A stretch of 64,000 bases of DNA, from NCBI GenBank assembly GCA_905214305.1, contig CAJMLK010000003.1, forward strand, positions 1 to 64,000, written 5' to 3'. Both the position numbers and the translations under genes were made by a program. This document shows, one piece after another, positions 53,962 through 62,559 of this stretch; within the stretch, counting starts at the first letter, position 1; each line of letters begins with the position of its first letter. This DNA is from an uncultured bacterium (GTDB taxonomy: Bacteria; Desulfobacterota; Desulfovibrionia; Desulfovibrionales; Desulfovibrionaceae). The notes beneath the pieces were generated by a model. It worked only from the letters and a program-made list of their open reading frames with translations, made no database searches and was not told the origin of the DNA.

Positions 53962-54003
53962 TGGTAGCCCTTGGAGACGGCGGAAAATGTTGTCATTGCA
54001 ACA
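53962..54003 (-). promoter_or_regulatory. Operator and -10 for the sulfotransferase-family gene
   Basis: TGTTG-TCATTG-CAACA (53988-54003) is a perfect palindrome. On the minus strand TACCAT begins 21 nt after it, nearly the same geometry as at the MFS promoter. The palindrome is 111 nt upstream of the ATG, versus 110 nt for the MFS gene. Confidence 0.6.
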
Positions 54004-54176
54004 ATATTCACAAAAAGAGCGCGCTAGTTTGCCGACACAGAAAATAACACTTTTCTGGCCTGTTGCGGTGGACGTCAGGACAACCATGCGATAAGTCTTT
54101 CAAGAACGGCGTGGTTCCACAGCGTTCGTGAAAAATATGCCGCAACAGCATGAAATTTGAAACCGGCAAACGTGGC

Positions 54177-54203
54177 GCACGCGAAAAAACGCGTGCTCTT
54201 TTT
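54177..54203 (+). terminator. Orphan terminator-like hairpin upstream of the Crp/Fnr gene
   Basis: GCACGCG-AAAAAA-CGCGTGC followed by TCTTTTTG lies in the 470-nt gap (53877-54346), on the plus strand, 144 nt before the regulator gene and after no plus-strand gene. It could be a leader attenuator or the end of a small RNA. Confidence 0.5.
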
Positions 54204-54346
54204 GTGGCGAAATGTGTTTTCCGCCAGACTCGTACTGTCGGGCTGCCGGGTGATATGCCTCACGTTCACTGGCCATGCAGGCTTGCCATGCCGTTTTTCA
54301 AACAAGGTCTGGCAGGAGTATAACCTCTTTCAATGGGGGGAACGCC

Positions 54347-55030
54347 GTGTCTTTTACAGAATTGGTAAAGCACAACGAATGTTGGCGTGATGTCATTACA
54401 GGCAGGCCGCGCCAGTGGAAAAAGGGGTATAAATTCGCGGATGACAGTGAGCGTATGTACTTTCTGGTGAGCGGCAGGGTGCGTTTGGTGGCCCTGGCGT
54501 CTGACGGAGGAGAGAAAACGCTCTGGTATCTGGGGGACGGCTGTTGTTTTAACGAAACGCCGCTTTTTGCGAGCGACCTTGAGAAAAGTCTTATCCGGCT
54601 GGGCGATGCACGATTTTATCATGAATGCATGGAAAACTGCTATTTGCACACGTTCACCATGCAGGACGTGAAAGCGCTTGGCAAAGAGCGGCCGGAGCTG
54701 CTGCTCAACCTGTGCCAGAGCTATGCCACCAAGGTGACGCTGCTTTCACAGCATCTGGTCTCTCTCAGTCTGGAATCGCAGCTGACACGGGTATGCAAAT
54801 ACCTCGCTTCGCGTCTGGTTCCCGGCTCCGCGCCCCTGCGGGCCAGACGGGATCTTTCGTACCGCGAAATGGCCGATCTGCTGGGCATGCACCGCATTTC
54901 GCTCTATAAGGTCATGCGTCAGGCTCAGGATCAGGGCCTGTGGGATTTTGACAAGAACAGCGATGAAATTGTCATCCTGCAGCCGTCAGTTTTTTTTGAA
55001 GAGGCACACACCGTGGCGCCCCGCTTCTGA
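54347..55030 (+). CDS. Crp/Fnr-family transcription regulator
   Basis: A GTG start at 54347 has GGGGGGAA upstream and gives 227 residues. The N-terminal cyclic-nucleotide-type beta roll (~20-130, RMYFLVSGRVRLVALASDGGEKTLWYLGDGCCFNE) is followed by a dimer helix and a winged HTH (SYREMADLLGMHRISLYKVMRQAQDQGLW). It lacks the N-terminal Fe-S cysteines of Fnr. A CC pair (53-54 region, DGCCFNE) could be redox-active. It is encoded beside the sulfotransferase-family gene and is the best candidate to bind the TGTTG-N6-CAACA sites, by inference. Confidence 0.88.
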   Translation: MSFTELVKHNECWRDVITGRPRQWKKGYKFADDSERMYFLVSGRVRLVALASDGGEKTLWYLGDGCCFNETPLFASDLEKSLIRLGDARFYHECMENCYLHTFTMQDVKALGKERPELLLNLCQSYATKVTLLSQHLVSLSLESQLTRVCKYLASRLVPGSAPLRARRDLSYREMADLLGMHRISLYKVMRQAQDQGLWDFDKNSDEIVILQPSVFFEEAHTVAPRF

Positions 55031-55045
55031 GTATTTGCTGATATA

Positions 55046-55102
55046 CGCCAGATTGCAACAGCCCTCGCGAAGTTTTTTTGCGAGGGCTGTTGCAATCTGG
55101 CG
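55046..55102 (+). terminator. Very long perfect hairpin after the Crp/Fnr gene
   Basis: A perfect 23-bp stem, 55046-55068 with 55080-55102, has an 11-nt T-rich loop, 15 nt past the stop. It may terminate both this gene and the convergent diguanylate cyclase gene. The arms contain CAACA and TGTTG in outward order. Confidence 0.75.
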
Positions 55103-55208
55103 GGGCTGCCCGACAAGGCGGACATTCTGCACTGCTTTTCGCCAAAAAACAGCGGGTGGCTTTCGAGAGTTTTTGTCCGCCACCCCACGGGAGGCGGCGG
55201 ATGTGCCA

Positions 55209-56405
55209 CTATGAGGATTTTTTGTTTTCTGTTTGCTTGAGCAGGTTTTTATGCGTGTACATTCTGGCATCCGCGCGTCTCAGGGTGTCGTGAACGCTTT
55301 TGTCCTGCGTGGGATCAAATTGGGCCATGCCGTAGGCAAAAACAAAAGGAAAACCGCTGACCTGCATTTTTTCTGTCAGTGAAAACAGCTTTTGCATCTT
55401 GCTTTCCAGATTCTCTGACGCAAGGTTGTGCAACAGTGACGCGAATTCATCGCCGCCAATGCGGTATGTTTTTCCAAAAGCCGCGAGGTGGTTTTCCAGC
55501 AGGCGTGCCAGAGTACAGATATGGGCATCACCGGCCGCATGCCCCTTTTGATCATTGATTGTTTTGAGCATGTTGATGTCGCAGGTCAGAATGATCAGCC
55601 CTTCCTGCTGCTTTTTTTCATCTATCTGCTGGATTTGCTCTTCAAAGGCATTGCGGTTGAGTGTGCCTGTAAGCAGGTCGGTATAGGCCAGCTTTCGGTA
55701 CAGCGGTACAGAAAGTTTCCGCAAAAGCCACGTGGTGACCGCTGTCGCCGCCACAGCAAAACCGATGGAAAACGTCAGGCAGATCAGTGACGAGCGTCGT
55801 GCGCTTTCGGCAAAGGAATTGACGTCAAATTCGATAATCAGCGCGCCGACGGTAACGCCATTCAGCTTTATGGGTTCACAGGCTGGGACGATCTTGCCCC
55901 AGGTGGTGTCCACCACACTGGTTCCAAGAAAGGATTTGCCGTCAAGGCAGACGTGTGCCATGGGGGCCACTTCATCTTCAATGAGGCTTCCCGGATAGCG
56001 GAAGTCTTCGGAACCGGGATCCAGCCCGTCAACAACGTAGATGGCCTGACCTTCGGCATTGCGTTTTGCCGTGTACAGATAGCGCACTGCCGTGATTTTG
56101 CGCACTCCTTCAAGGGTGGTGTGCACGCGCTGGTACAGGGCGTTGTTGCTGTCGTCAGCGGTATGGATGTCGGTGATGCTCTGGGGAGGAATGCGACTTT
56201 GCAGCAGCGAAAAGATGGCATCAGACCGACTCAGTATTCTGTAGTTAAGCTCAGAAGAAAGGTAGTGGTGGAAAACAAAGACAGTGAATAATGCTGTAGA
56301 AAATATTGATGTTATGACCAGCAGCAAGATTCGCCGTTCAGTTCCGAACAGCGGCTTGGCAACAGCGCTGTTTTTTGTCCAGCGTTGATATTGGCTTTGC
56401 AGCAT
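55209..56405 (-). CDS. Membrane diguanylate cyclase
   Basis: From ATG 56405 (GGGG seven bases upstream) the protein is 398 residues. It has a transmembrane helix (~27-47), a periplasmic Cache-like sensor domain (~48-205), a second helix (~208-230) and a C-terminal GGDEF domain with intact signature in YRIGGDEFASLL and the substrate motif YTDLLTGTLNRNAFEE. It should make cyclic di-GMP in response to an external signal. It is convergent with the Crp/Fnr gene. No EAL domain is attached. Confidence 0.92.
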   Translation of the reverse strand: MLQSQYQRWTKNSAVAKPLFGTERRILLLVITSIFSTALFTVFVFHHYLSSELNYRILSRSDAIFSLLQSRIPPQSITDIHTADDSNNALYQRVHTTLEGVRKITAVRYLYTAKRNAEGQAIYVVDGLDPGSEDFRYPGSLIEDEVAPMAHVCLDGKSFLGTSVVDTTWGKIVPACEPIKLNGVTVGALIIEFDVNSFAESARRSSLICLTFSIGFAVAATAVTTWLLRKLSVPLYRKLAYTDLLTGTLNRNAFEEQIQQIDEKKQQEGLIILTCDINMLKTINDQKGHAAGDAHICTLARLLENHLAAFGKTYRIGGDEFASLLHNLASENLESKMQKLFSLTEKMQVSGFPFVFAYGMAQFDPTQDKSVHDTLRRADARMYTHKNLLKQTENKKSS

Positions 56406-56443
56406 CACTATACCCCATAGTATATCTATGCTATCATAATAAC

Positions 56444-56747
56444 AGGGTAATTTTACTTTATAATTGCCCTGGCGGATGCGGGAGCAAACGCCCGCCGCAG
56501 AGGCGTAAGCGCAGTTTCAGCCGTTACGACAACGGAAGTTACGGATGCTTCGGGAGTTGCAACGCAGGAAACCAGCCTTGCAGACAGCATGTGTAACGAT
56601 CGGCTTGTTTCTGCACAATCACTGTCGCCATTCGTAAGGCTCGCAGGCTCGCCAGCCACTGCCGCAAAGACAGCGGAGCCGCGCTGTTGCGCCCCGAAGC
56701 GGGCGTTCTGGGTATTGAGAATGGATACTCTCAATACAAAATGCTCT
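56444..56747. repeat. Family 1 intergenic repeat, near full length (copy R3)
   Basis: Left edge AGGGTAATTTTACTTTATAATTGCCCT folds as a hairpin. The interior matches R2 closely (CAGCCGTTACGAC ... GCCATTCGTAAGGCTCGCAG). Right palindrome 56712-56737 has arms GTATTGAGA/TCTCAATAC and tail AAAATGCTCTAAA. It fills most of the 517-nt gap between the cyclase and recJ. Confidence 0.85.
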
Positions 56748-56922
56748 AAAATGAATCGTCAGCCATGACAATACGTTTTCGTTGACTATGGTATTTGGCG
56801 TGCGGCGGGTACACCGCAAAAAAAGGGCAGCCTGTGAAACAGGAGCGTGTGGAGAAGAGTGTCCTGTGACAGGCGGAAATATTTGTTCCCCACTGCCTGT
56901 CACGACCCGCCTGACGGGGGAA

Positions 56923-58659
56923 TCAGGAGGCGGGTTGCCAGTCCTTGATACCCACATCAACGGATGTCACGCCATTGTAGGTATCAAGACGGGGGGTGTA
57001 GGCTATGCGAATGCGCTTGCCGACCATTGATGATGTCAGCGTTTGCCCCATGCGCCAGGCTTTGGCTGTAAGAATGAGACCGCTGTGCTCGTCCTGAAGG
57101 CGCAGGCGCACATGCTCGCCGCCGCGTCCCAGAGGTGAGCGGTCTTTGACCAGAAGCGCGGGGGAGGCGAAAACCGGTTCGGCATTGCCCGGGCCAAAAG
57201 GCTGGAGCATTTCCAGTTCTTTCAGAAAGGTCCGGTTGCTGGCCTGGGCGAAATCCAGCTGGCATTCCAGCGTCAGGCTGGGGCTGAGGGGATTTGTGCC
57301 AAGCTGCTGCGTAACAAGATTTTCAAATTCCGCGCGAAAGCGCGCGAGATTTTCCAGAGGCAGGCGAAGCCCGGCAGCCAGCCTGTGGCCGCCAAAGCCC
57401 GAAAGGCTGTCGGCGGTCTGGCATAAACCGGCGTGCAAGTCAAACTCCCGCACCGAACGGCCGGAGCCTTTCAGGTTGCCCTGATCCTGGCAGAGAATAA
57501 TGGTGGGTCGGTAAAATTCTTCCACAATGCGCGAAGCAACAATGCCCACGATGCCCGGGTGCCAGTCCTGCCCGTACAGCACAAGGCTGGCCCTTGGTTC
57601 GCGGGTAAGCATGTCCAGTGCCTGCGTTCGGGCTTCGCCGTGGATGGCGTTTTCTGCCTGTTTGCGCTCGGTGTTGAGCTGATCGAGCTGCTGGGCCAGA
57701 GGCAGGGCGGCAGAAAAGTCTTTTTGCCGCAAAAGACGCAGAGCCAGTCCGCCATCTCCGATGCGCCCTGCGGCATTGATGCGCGGCACAAGCTGAAAGC
57801 TCACCTGACCGCTGGTAAGGCGGGCTTTGGCGTCCATGCCGGCGGCAACCTTGAGGGCGGCAATGCCGGGGCGGGAGGCGTCGGCCAGATACCCGAGGCC
57901 GCCACGAACCAGAATGCGGTTTTCGCTGGTCAGGGGCATGATGTCGGCCAGTGTTCCCAGCGCTACAAGATCAAGGCACTGGTCCATCCTGTGCCGCTTG
58001 CCCGTGTGCGGGGCCAAGGCCGCGTTGACGGCCCCCATAAGGTAAAAGGCCACACCCACGCCAGCCAGATGCGGGCAGGGCAGGGATTCTTCGGGCAGCA
58101 TGCGGGGATTGCAAAGGGCATGGGCAGGGGGCAGTTCTTCCGGCGGCAGATGGTGGTCGGATACCACAACGGTCATGCCGATCTGCCGTGCATGGCGCAC
58201 GGCTTCAGTGTCGGCAATGCCGCAGTCCACGGTGAGCAATATGCGACATCCCTGCGCGGCCAGCGCGTCAATGTGCGCGACATTCAGCCCGTAGCCTTCT
58301 GTTCTGCGGTCAGGGATGTGCCAGAGCGCCTCCATGCCGTGGCTTTCAAGCACGTCCAGCACGAGGGTGGATGCGGTTATTCCGTCCACATCGTAATCGC
58401 CCCACACGGCCAGTTTTTTACCGGCCAGCAGCTCGTCTGCCAGCAGGCGGGCCGCTTCCGGCAGCTGGGGCCAGTGCTGGGGCGGCGTCAGGGCGTCAAG
58501 GCGGGCATCAAGAAACGCATTGATGGCCTGCTTATGCGCAAAGCCGCGTCTCCAGAGCACCTCCAAAAGAAGGGGCGAGATGGAAAGTTCTTCTGCCCAG
58601 GAAGCGGGCAGACAAGCGGGGCCACCTGCGGGTGGCGCACGGAAAAGCCAGTTTTTCAC
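56923..58659 (-). CDS. recJ: Single-stranded-DNA-specific exonuclease RecJ
   Basis: RecJ degrades single-stranded DNA 5' to 3' in recombination and mismatch repair. The GTG start at 58659 follows AGAGG. The 578-residue protein has the DHH-family motifs WGDYDVDGITAS, LLTVDCGIAD, VVVSDHHLPPEELP and GTLADIMPLT, then DHHA1 with SGRSVREFDLHAGL and GGHRLAAGL, and the OB fold. It starts the recJ-TPR-pyrF minus-strand group (transcribed first is yicC). Confidence 0.96.
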   Translation of the reverse strand: MKNWLFRAPPAGGPACLPASWAEELSISPLLLEVLWRRGFAHKQAINAFLDARLDALTPPQHWPQLPEAARLLADELLAGKKLAVWGDYDVDGITASTLVLDVLESHGMEALWHIPDRRTEGYGLNVAHIDALAAQGCRILLTVDCGIADTEAVRHARQIGMTVVVSDHHLPPEELPPAHALCNPRMLPEESLPCPHLAGVGVAFYLMGAVNAALAPHTGKRHRMDQCLDLVALGTLADIMPLTSENRILVRGGLGYLADASRPGIAALKVAAGMDAKARLTSGQVSFQLVPRINAAGRIGDGGLALRLLRQKDFSAALPLAQQLDQLNTERKQAENAIHGEARTQALDMLTREPRASLVLYGQDWHPGIVGIVASRIVEEFYRPTIILCQDQGNLKGSGRSVREFDLHAGLCQTADSLSGFGGHRLAAGLRLPLENLARFRAEFENLVTQQLGTNPLSPSLTLECQLDFAQASNRTFLKELEMLQPFGPGNAEPVFASPALLVKDRSPLGRGGEHVRLRLQDEHSGLILTAKAWRMGQTLTSSMVGKRIRIAYTPRLDTYNGVTSVDVGIKDWQPAS

Positions 58660-58681
58660 GAAACCTCTGAAGCTGCCTGTC

Positions 58682-59539
58682 TCAGGAAGCGCTGCCGGTG
58701 TTCCGGCTTACGGCCTGCAGGGCGGCGCGCACACCGTCCACCCTGTCGGCGGGAACAAGTTTGTTTTGAATGAGCCAGGCCAGAAACTTGAGCGACGGTT
58801 CGTGTCTGGGGGCCAGTTCAAGGGCCTTGAGCAGATTGTCAACGCAGCCGTTGAGGTCTTTGGTTTCCAGCAACACCCGCGCAAGGTTCATATAGAGATT
58901 TTCATCATTGGCGCTCAGTTCCAGCGCGCGCTGGTAATATTCCAGCGACTGCCGCAGCATCTTGTTTTTACGCAGGCTGATGCCAAAATCGTTGAACAGG
59001 TGCTTGTGCTCCGGTTCAAAGGCGCCGTCAAGCTTGACCAGTCGTTCAAAAATGTTCTGCGCCTTGTTCGCGTCGCCACGTTCAAGGTAGGTGAGGCCGA
59101 TGCCGAAGTTGGCGCGCACATTGTCTTCGTCAATGCCAAGAGCACGGGAATACTCAAATTCAGCGGCAAAGTTCTCGCCTTTTTCGCGACGCTCGTCGCC
59201 ACTGTCGATGGCCCGCTGCATTTCCTGCATTTTTGGATAAACGGAGTTAAGGTAAAACTCCGGTTCCGGGGCGAACTTGGCGATAAGCTCGTCCATGGTG
59301 ATTTTGCGTTTGGGGCCACTGGGCACGTAGTTGGTATTGAGGGGCTGGCATTCGATGAACTTGCCGTGCTGCTCGATGAACCAGAAGGTTTTTTGAACAG
59401 TTTTTCGGGTAGTTGTGCCTGTGCCTACCCGGCGGACCTCCTGAGTGGAAAACACGCCGCGCACCTCGGCCTTGTGGCCCGGGGCGGCTTGCGTTTGCGC
59501 CGGATGGCGCGTGTTTTCCGTGGTCTTTTGGCCGGACAT
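58682..59539 (-). CDS. TPR-repeat protein
   Basis: The 285-residue soluble protein has a polar N-terminal ~75 residues that include the phrase KTVQKTFWFIEQHGKFIECQPLN. Several TPR motifs follow (FAAEFEYSRALGIDEDNVRANFGIGLTYLERGD; QSLEYYQRALELSANDENLYMNLARVLLETKD). It is probably a protein-interaction adaptor. ATG 59539 follows GAGGA. It lies 15 nt after pyrF and 22 nt before recJ. No function assigned. Confidence 0.8.
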   Translation of the reverse strand: MSGQKTTENTRHPAQTQAAPGHKAEVRGVFSTQEVRRVGTGTTTRKTVQKTFWFIEQHGKFIECQPLNTNYVPSGPKRKITMDELIAKFAPEPEFYLNSVYPKMQEMQRAIDSGDERREKGENFAAEFEYSRALGIDEDNVRANFGIGLTYLERGDANKAQNIFERLVKLDGAFEPEHKHLFNDFGISLRKNKMLRQSLEYYQRALELSANDENLYMNLARVLLETKDLNGCVDNLLKALELAPRHEPSLKFLAWLIQNKLVPADRVDGVRAALQAVSRNTGSAS

Positions 59540-59554
59540 GAAAATCCTCGTTCG

Positions 59555-60262
59555 TTATGTGGCGGAAGCCATGTCCGCCAGAATCTGCTCTGCCGCAAGA
59601 AGCGGATCGGGAGCGGCAATGATGGGCCTGCCCACGACAAGGTAGTCGGCCCCTGCGGCCACGGCCTGTGCCGGTGTCATGACGCGGCGCTGGTCATCGG
59701 CCACCGAGCCGGATGGCCGGATCCCGGGGCAAAGGCACATGAGGGATGGGCAGGCAGACTTGATGTCCACAACCTCATGGCCCGAACAGACCACACCGTC
59801 CAGCCCCCAGCTTTGCGCATTGGCGGCGAGAGTACGGGCAAAGTCCGACAGGCCGACGCTGATGCCGGGCATTTCGCCCTGGGCAAAGCTCGTCAGCACG
59901 GTAACGCCGAAAAGCAGCGGACCTTTGCCGGGCAGACTGGCAACAGCCTCACGCGCGGCGCGGCACATGCGTTCTCCGCCCTGACAGTGCAGGGTAAGCA
60001 TGTTCACGCCCACACCCGAAGCCGCCTTGACGGCCTGAGCCACCGTGTGCGGTATGTCGTAGAATTTGAGATCCAGAAAGATATTGTAGCCCAGAGCGGC
60101 CAGCTCTTCAAGTAACGGTGGCCCGGCGTGGGTGAACATCTCCATGCCCACCTTGCACCAGGGCGCGGTTCCTGCCAGCGTGCGGGCAAGGGCAAGGGTT
60201 TCCTCTCTGCTGGGCACATCAAGTGCCACCATGAGCTGTGGAACGGTATTTGCGCTATTCAT
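59555..60262 (-). CDS. pyrF: Orotidine 5'-phosphate decarboxylase
   Basis: PyrF makes UMP from OMP. The 235-residue protein has VALDVPSREE, the catalytic segment FLDLKFYDIPHTV (Asp-Lys-Asp), and the phosphate-binding C-terminal ADYLVVGRPIIAAPDP. ATG 60262 lacks a strong ribosome site. It follows gmk after 74 nt, grouping two nucleotide enzymes. Confidence 0.96.
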   Translation of the reverse strand: MNSANTVPQLMVALDVPSREETLALARTLAGTAPWCKVGMEMFTHAGPPLLEELAALGYNIFLDLKFYDIPHTVAQAVKAASGVGVNMLTLHCQGGERMCRAAREAVASLPGKGPLLFGVTVLTSFAQGEMPGISVGLSDFARTLAANAQSWGLDGVVCSGHEVVDIKSACPSLMCLCPGIRPSGSVADDQRRVMTPAQAVAAGADYLVVGRPIIAAPDPLLAAEQILADMASAT

Positions 60263-60336
60263 GATATATTTCGGCTCGTGACGTCAGTAAATTAACCGTG
60301 CCGCGCGTTGCGGCAAGTCTGGGCAAAGGCGGCGGC

Positions 60337-60945
60337 TCAGCCGCGCAGCACTGCTTCCGAAAGGTCGGGGTTGCGCCCTGGGGTAAGGCTTGCCGCCACA
60401 AAAACCGAGCGCAGCTCGTCATAGGCCACGTCCAGGCTGTCATTGACCACCAGGGCGTCATACCAGCGGGCTTCGGGTATTTCCTGCCGGGCGTTGGCAA
60501 GGCGGCGCTCAATGGTTTTTTCATCATCCAGCCCCCGGCTGCGCAGGCGGCGCTCAAGCTCGGTCATGCTGGGCGGCAGGATGAAAACAAAGACCGCCTC
60601 CCCGAGGGACAGCTTCAGCTGGGCCGCGCCCTGCACGTCAATGTCAAAAAGCAGATCCTGCCCAAGGCGCAGGCTTTCCACCACCGGGGTCAGGGGCGTG
60701 CCGTAAAGGTTGCCGTGCACCTCGGCCCACTCGGCAAAATACCCTTCGGCGCGGCGCTGTTCGAATATTTCGCGGCTGATGAAAACATAGTCCTTGCCAT
60801 CCACTTCGCCCTGCCGGGGCTGGCGGGTGGTGCAGGAAACAGAATAGCCCAGCTGGGGAAAGGCCCGCAGCAGGCGTTGAACCAAAGTTGTTTTTCCCGC
60901 CCCGGAGGGGGCGCTCAGGACCAGGGCAATGCCTTGTCGGGGCAT
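60337..60945 (-). CDS. gmk: Guanylate kinase
   Basis: Gmk phosphorylates GMP to GDP. The 202-residue protein has the P-loop LSAPSGAGKTTL, SCTTRQPRQGEVDGKDYVFIS (GMP binding), and LLFDIDVQGAAQLK. Its ATG overlaps the remA stop by one base, a common gene pair. Confidence 0.97.
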   Translation of the reverse strand: MPRQGIALVLSAPSGAGKTTLVQRLLRAFPQLGYSVSCTTRQPRQGEVDGKDYVFISREIFEQRRAEGYFAEWAEVHGNLYGTPLTPVVESLRLGQDLLFDIDVQGAAQLKLSLGEAVFVFILPPSMTELERRLRSRGLDDEKTIERRLANARQEIPEARWYDALVVNDSLDVAYDELRSVFVAASLTPGRNPDLSEAVLRG

Positions 60946-61199
60946 CAGATTCCTTCCTCTTGCGCAAAGCGCTGACTGATGGTTTCAGGTTGTATGGATG
61001 AAAGAATGACGTGGTTGGAGTCCGTCACAAGGATGGAGCGGGTTTTACGCCCCTGTGTGGCATCTATGAGTCGCCCCTGCGCCCGCGCGTCTTCACGCAG
61101 ACGCTTCATGGGCGAAGATGCAGGGCTGACAATGCCTACAACCCGGCCCGCCAGCACATAGTTTCCGAAACCTATATTGATGAGTCGTTCGCGAGACAT
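60945..61199 (-). CDS. remA: RemA-family (DUF370) regulator
   Basis: The 84-residue protein is a standard Rem[63 protein letters not shown]. In Bacillus, RemA is a DNA-binding activator of matrix and osmoprotection genes and forms oligomeric rings. Its role in Desulfovibrio is not established. The yicC-remA-gmk order is conserved in many bacteria. It starts 3 nt after the yicC stop. Confidence 0.93.
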
Positions 61200-61202
61200 G
61201 GC

Positions 61203-62084
61203 TTATTCCAGATTCTGGACCTGCTCGCGGCATTTTTCCAGTTCATTCTTGAAATCCACGACAAGGCGCGACAACTGCACATCAGGCAGCTTGTTGCCAC
61301 ATGTGTTGATTTCGCGAAAGCACTCCTGAAGGGTGAAATCAAGGCGGCGGCCCGCATCGCGACCCGCCTGCAAGAGATCGTGCAGCCGCTCGAGATGGGT
61401 GGAAAGCCGGGTCAGCTCCTCGCTTACATCCAGACGGTCGGCAAGAACCACAATTTCCTGCAAAAAACGGCCTTCTTCCAGCTCCTGACCATTCTGGGCC
61501 AGAGCTTCGCCCAGACGCTCACGCATGATATTGGCGCGTTCTTCCTTGATGGCCGGGGCGCGTTCCGCAATAAGGCCTGTCCATTCCTCCATGCGCAGAA
61601 TGCGGGAGTGCATGTCGGTAGCCAGAGCGCGGCCTTCGGCAGCGCGGGCCTCGTTCCAGTCCTCAAGGGCGAGGGCCAGACCTTCTTCAAGGCTGGTTGT
61701 CACATCCTCGTCCATTTCATCGCTGGAGTCATTCCAGAGCGAGGGAATCTGCATGAGCGCGCCGTAATCCGGCACGAAGTCATCGCCACGGGCCTGCGCA
61801 AGGCTGTACAGGCTGTCAAGCATGGCATTGGCCTGTCCGGCGTCAAAGCGCGCGACAGGGATTTCGCCGGGGGCGTATTGCAGGGTCAGACTGATGTCTA
61901 CCCGGCCGCGCGAGGCGAAGCGACGAACGACTTTTTCAAGGCGGGGTTCAAGGCTGCGCACAGGCAGGGGGAGGCGCCACTTGAGGTCAAGGTGGCGGCT
62001 GTTGACGCTCTTGACTTCCCATTGCTGGATTGTGCGGGTATTTTCAACGAGGCAGCGGCCAAAGCCGGTCATGCTGCGGAGCAT
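61203..62084 (-). CDS. yicC: YicC-family endoribonuclease
   Basis: From ATG 62084 (GGAAGGA upstream) the 293-residue protein begins LRSMTGFGRCL, the family hallmark, and ends with the DUF1732 segment DFTLQECFREINTCGNKLPDVQLSRLVVDFKNELEKCREQVQNLE. YicC proteins are metal-dependent RNases in E. coli. An upstream in-frame extension of 11 residues is less likely. It is first in the yicC-remA-gmk-pyrF-TPR-recJ run. Confidence 0.95.
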   Translation of the reverse strand: MLRSMTGFGRCLVENTRTIQQWEVKSVNSRHLDLKWRLPLPVRSLEPRLEKVVRRFASRGRVDISLTLQYAPGEIPVARFDAGQANAMLDSLYSLAQARGDDFVPDYGALMQIPSLWNDSSDEMDEDVTTSLEEGLALALEDWNEARAAEGRALATDMHSRILRMEEWTGLIAERAPAIKEERANIMRERLGEALAQNGQELEEGRFLQEIVVLADRLDVSEELTRLSTHLERLHDLLQAGRDAGRRLDFTLQECFREINTCGNKLPDVQLSRLVVDFKNELEKCREQVQNLE

Positions 62085-62150
62085 AGGTTCCTTCCCGGAT
62101 ATAAAGTATTGGGGCAAGTGTAGAGCAAGCCCTTGACGAATGCAAGAAAG

Positions 62151-62208
62151 CCCTTGGCATGCCGGGCCAAGGGCTGAATATTTTTCAGGTAATCCACCGG
62201 ATTACCTG
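62151..62208 (-). terminator. Two hairpins after the FmdB-type gene
   Basis: Stem 62186-62195 with 62199-62208 (CAGGTAATCC/GGATTACCTG) and stem 62151-62158 with 62166-62173 (CCCTTGGC/GCCAAGGG) lie between the zinc-ribbon gene and yicC. Neither has a clean minus-strand T-run. Confidence 0.5.
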
Positions 62209-62273
62209 GGCGCTGTTTTCTGTCCGCCGCCTGAAAAATGCGGCAGGCAGGCTGGCAACAGGCCCTATGTGCC

Positions 62274-62531
62274 TCAGGAAAGGCCACCCGTGCCGCCGGA
62301 ACCGCACCCGCCCGACGCGCAACCGCCCGCCGCGCAGGTGGGCATGCCTTTGCCCATGGGGCGTACCGGGCCGGGCTTGTAGGGGAAGGCCCCGGTCTTG
62401 AGAGGACTTGGAACGCACATCTGCTTTTCGGCGGCAGCACCGCATTTGGGGCATGCCATAGATTCGTCGCCAAAAACCAGCTCTTCAAATTTGTTTCCGC
62501 AGGCAGTGCAGACAAAGTCAAACATGGGCAT
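62274..62531 (-). CDS. FmdB-type zinc-ribbon protein
   Basis: The 85-residue protein begins MPMFDFVCTACGNKFEELVFGDE, with a second knuckle ACPKCG, the classical FmdB zinc ribbon. The C-terminus is Gly/Cys-rich (CAAGGCASGGCGSGGTGG), with three extra cysteines possibly for metal binding. ATG 62531 has GGAG seven bases upstream. Function is unknown beyond small zinc-binding protein. Confidence 0.85.
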   Translation of the reverse strand: MPMFDFVCTACGNKFEELVFGDESMACPKCGAAAEKQMCVPSPLKTGAFPYKPGPVRPMGKGMPTCAAGGCASGGCGSGGTGGLS

Positions 62532-62559
62532 AGTAATACTCCTGAAACATTCTTTGATT

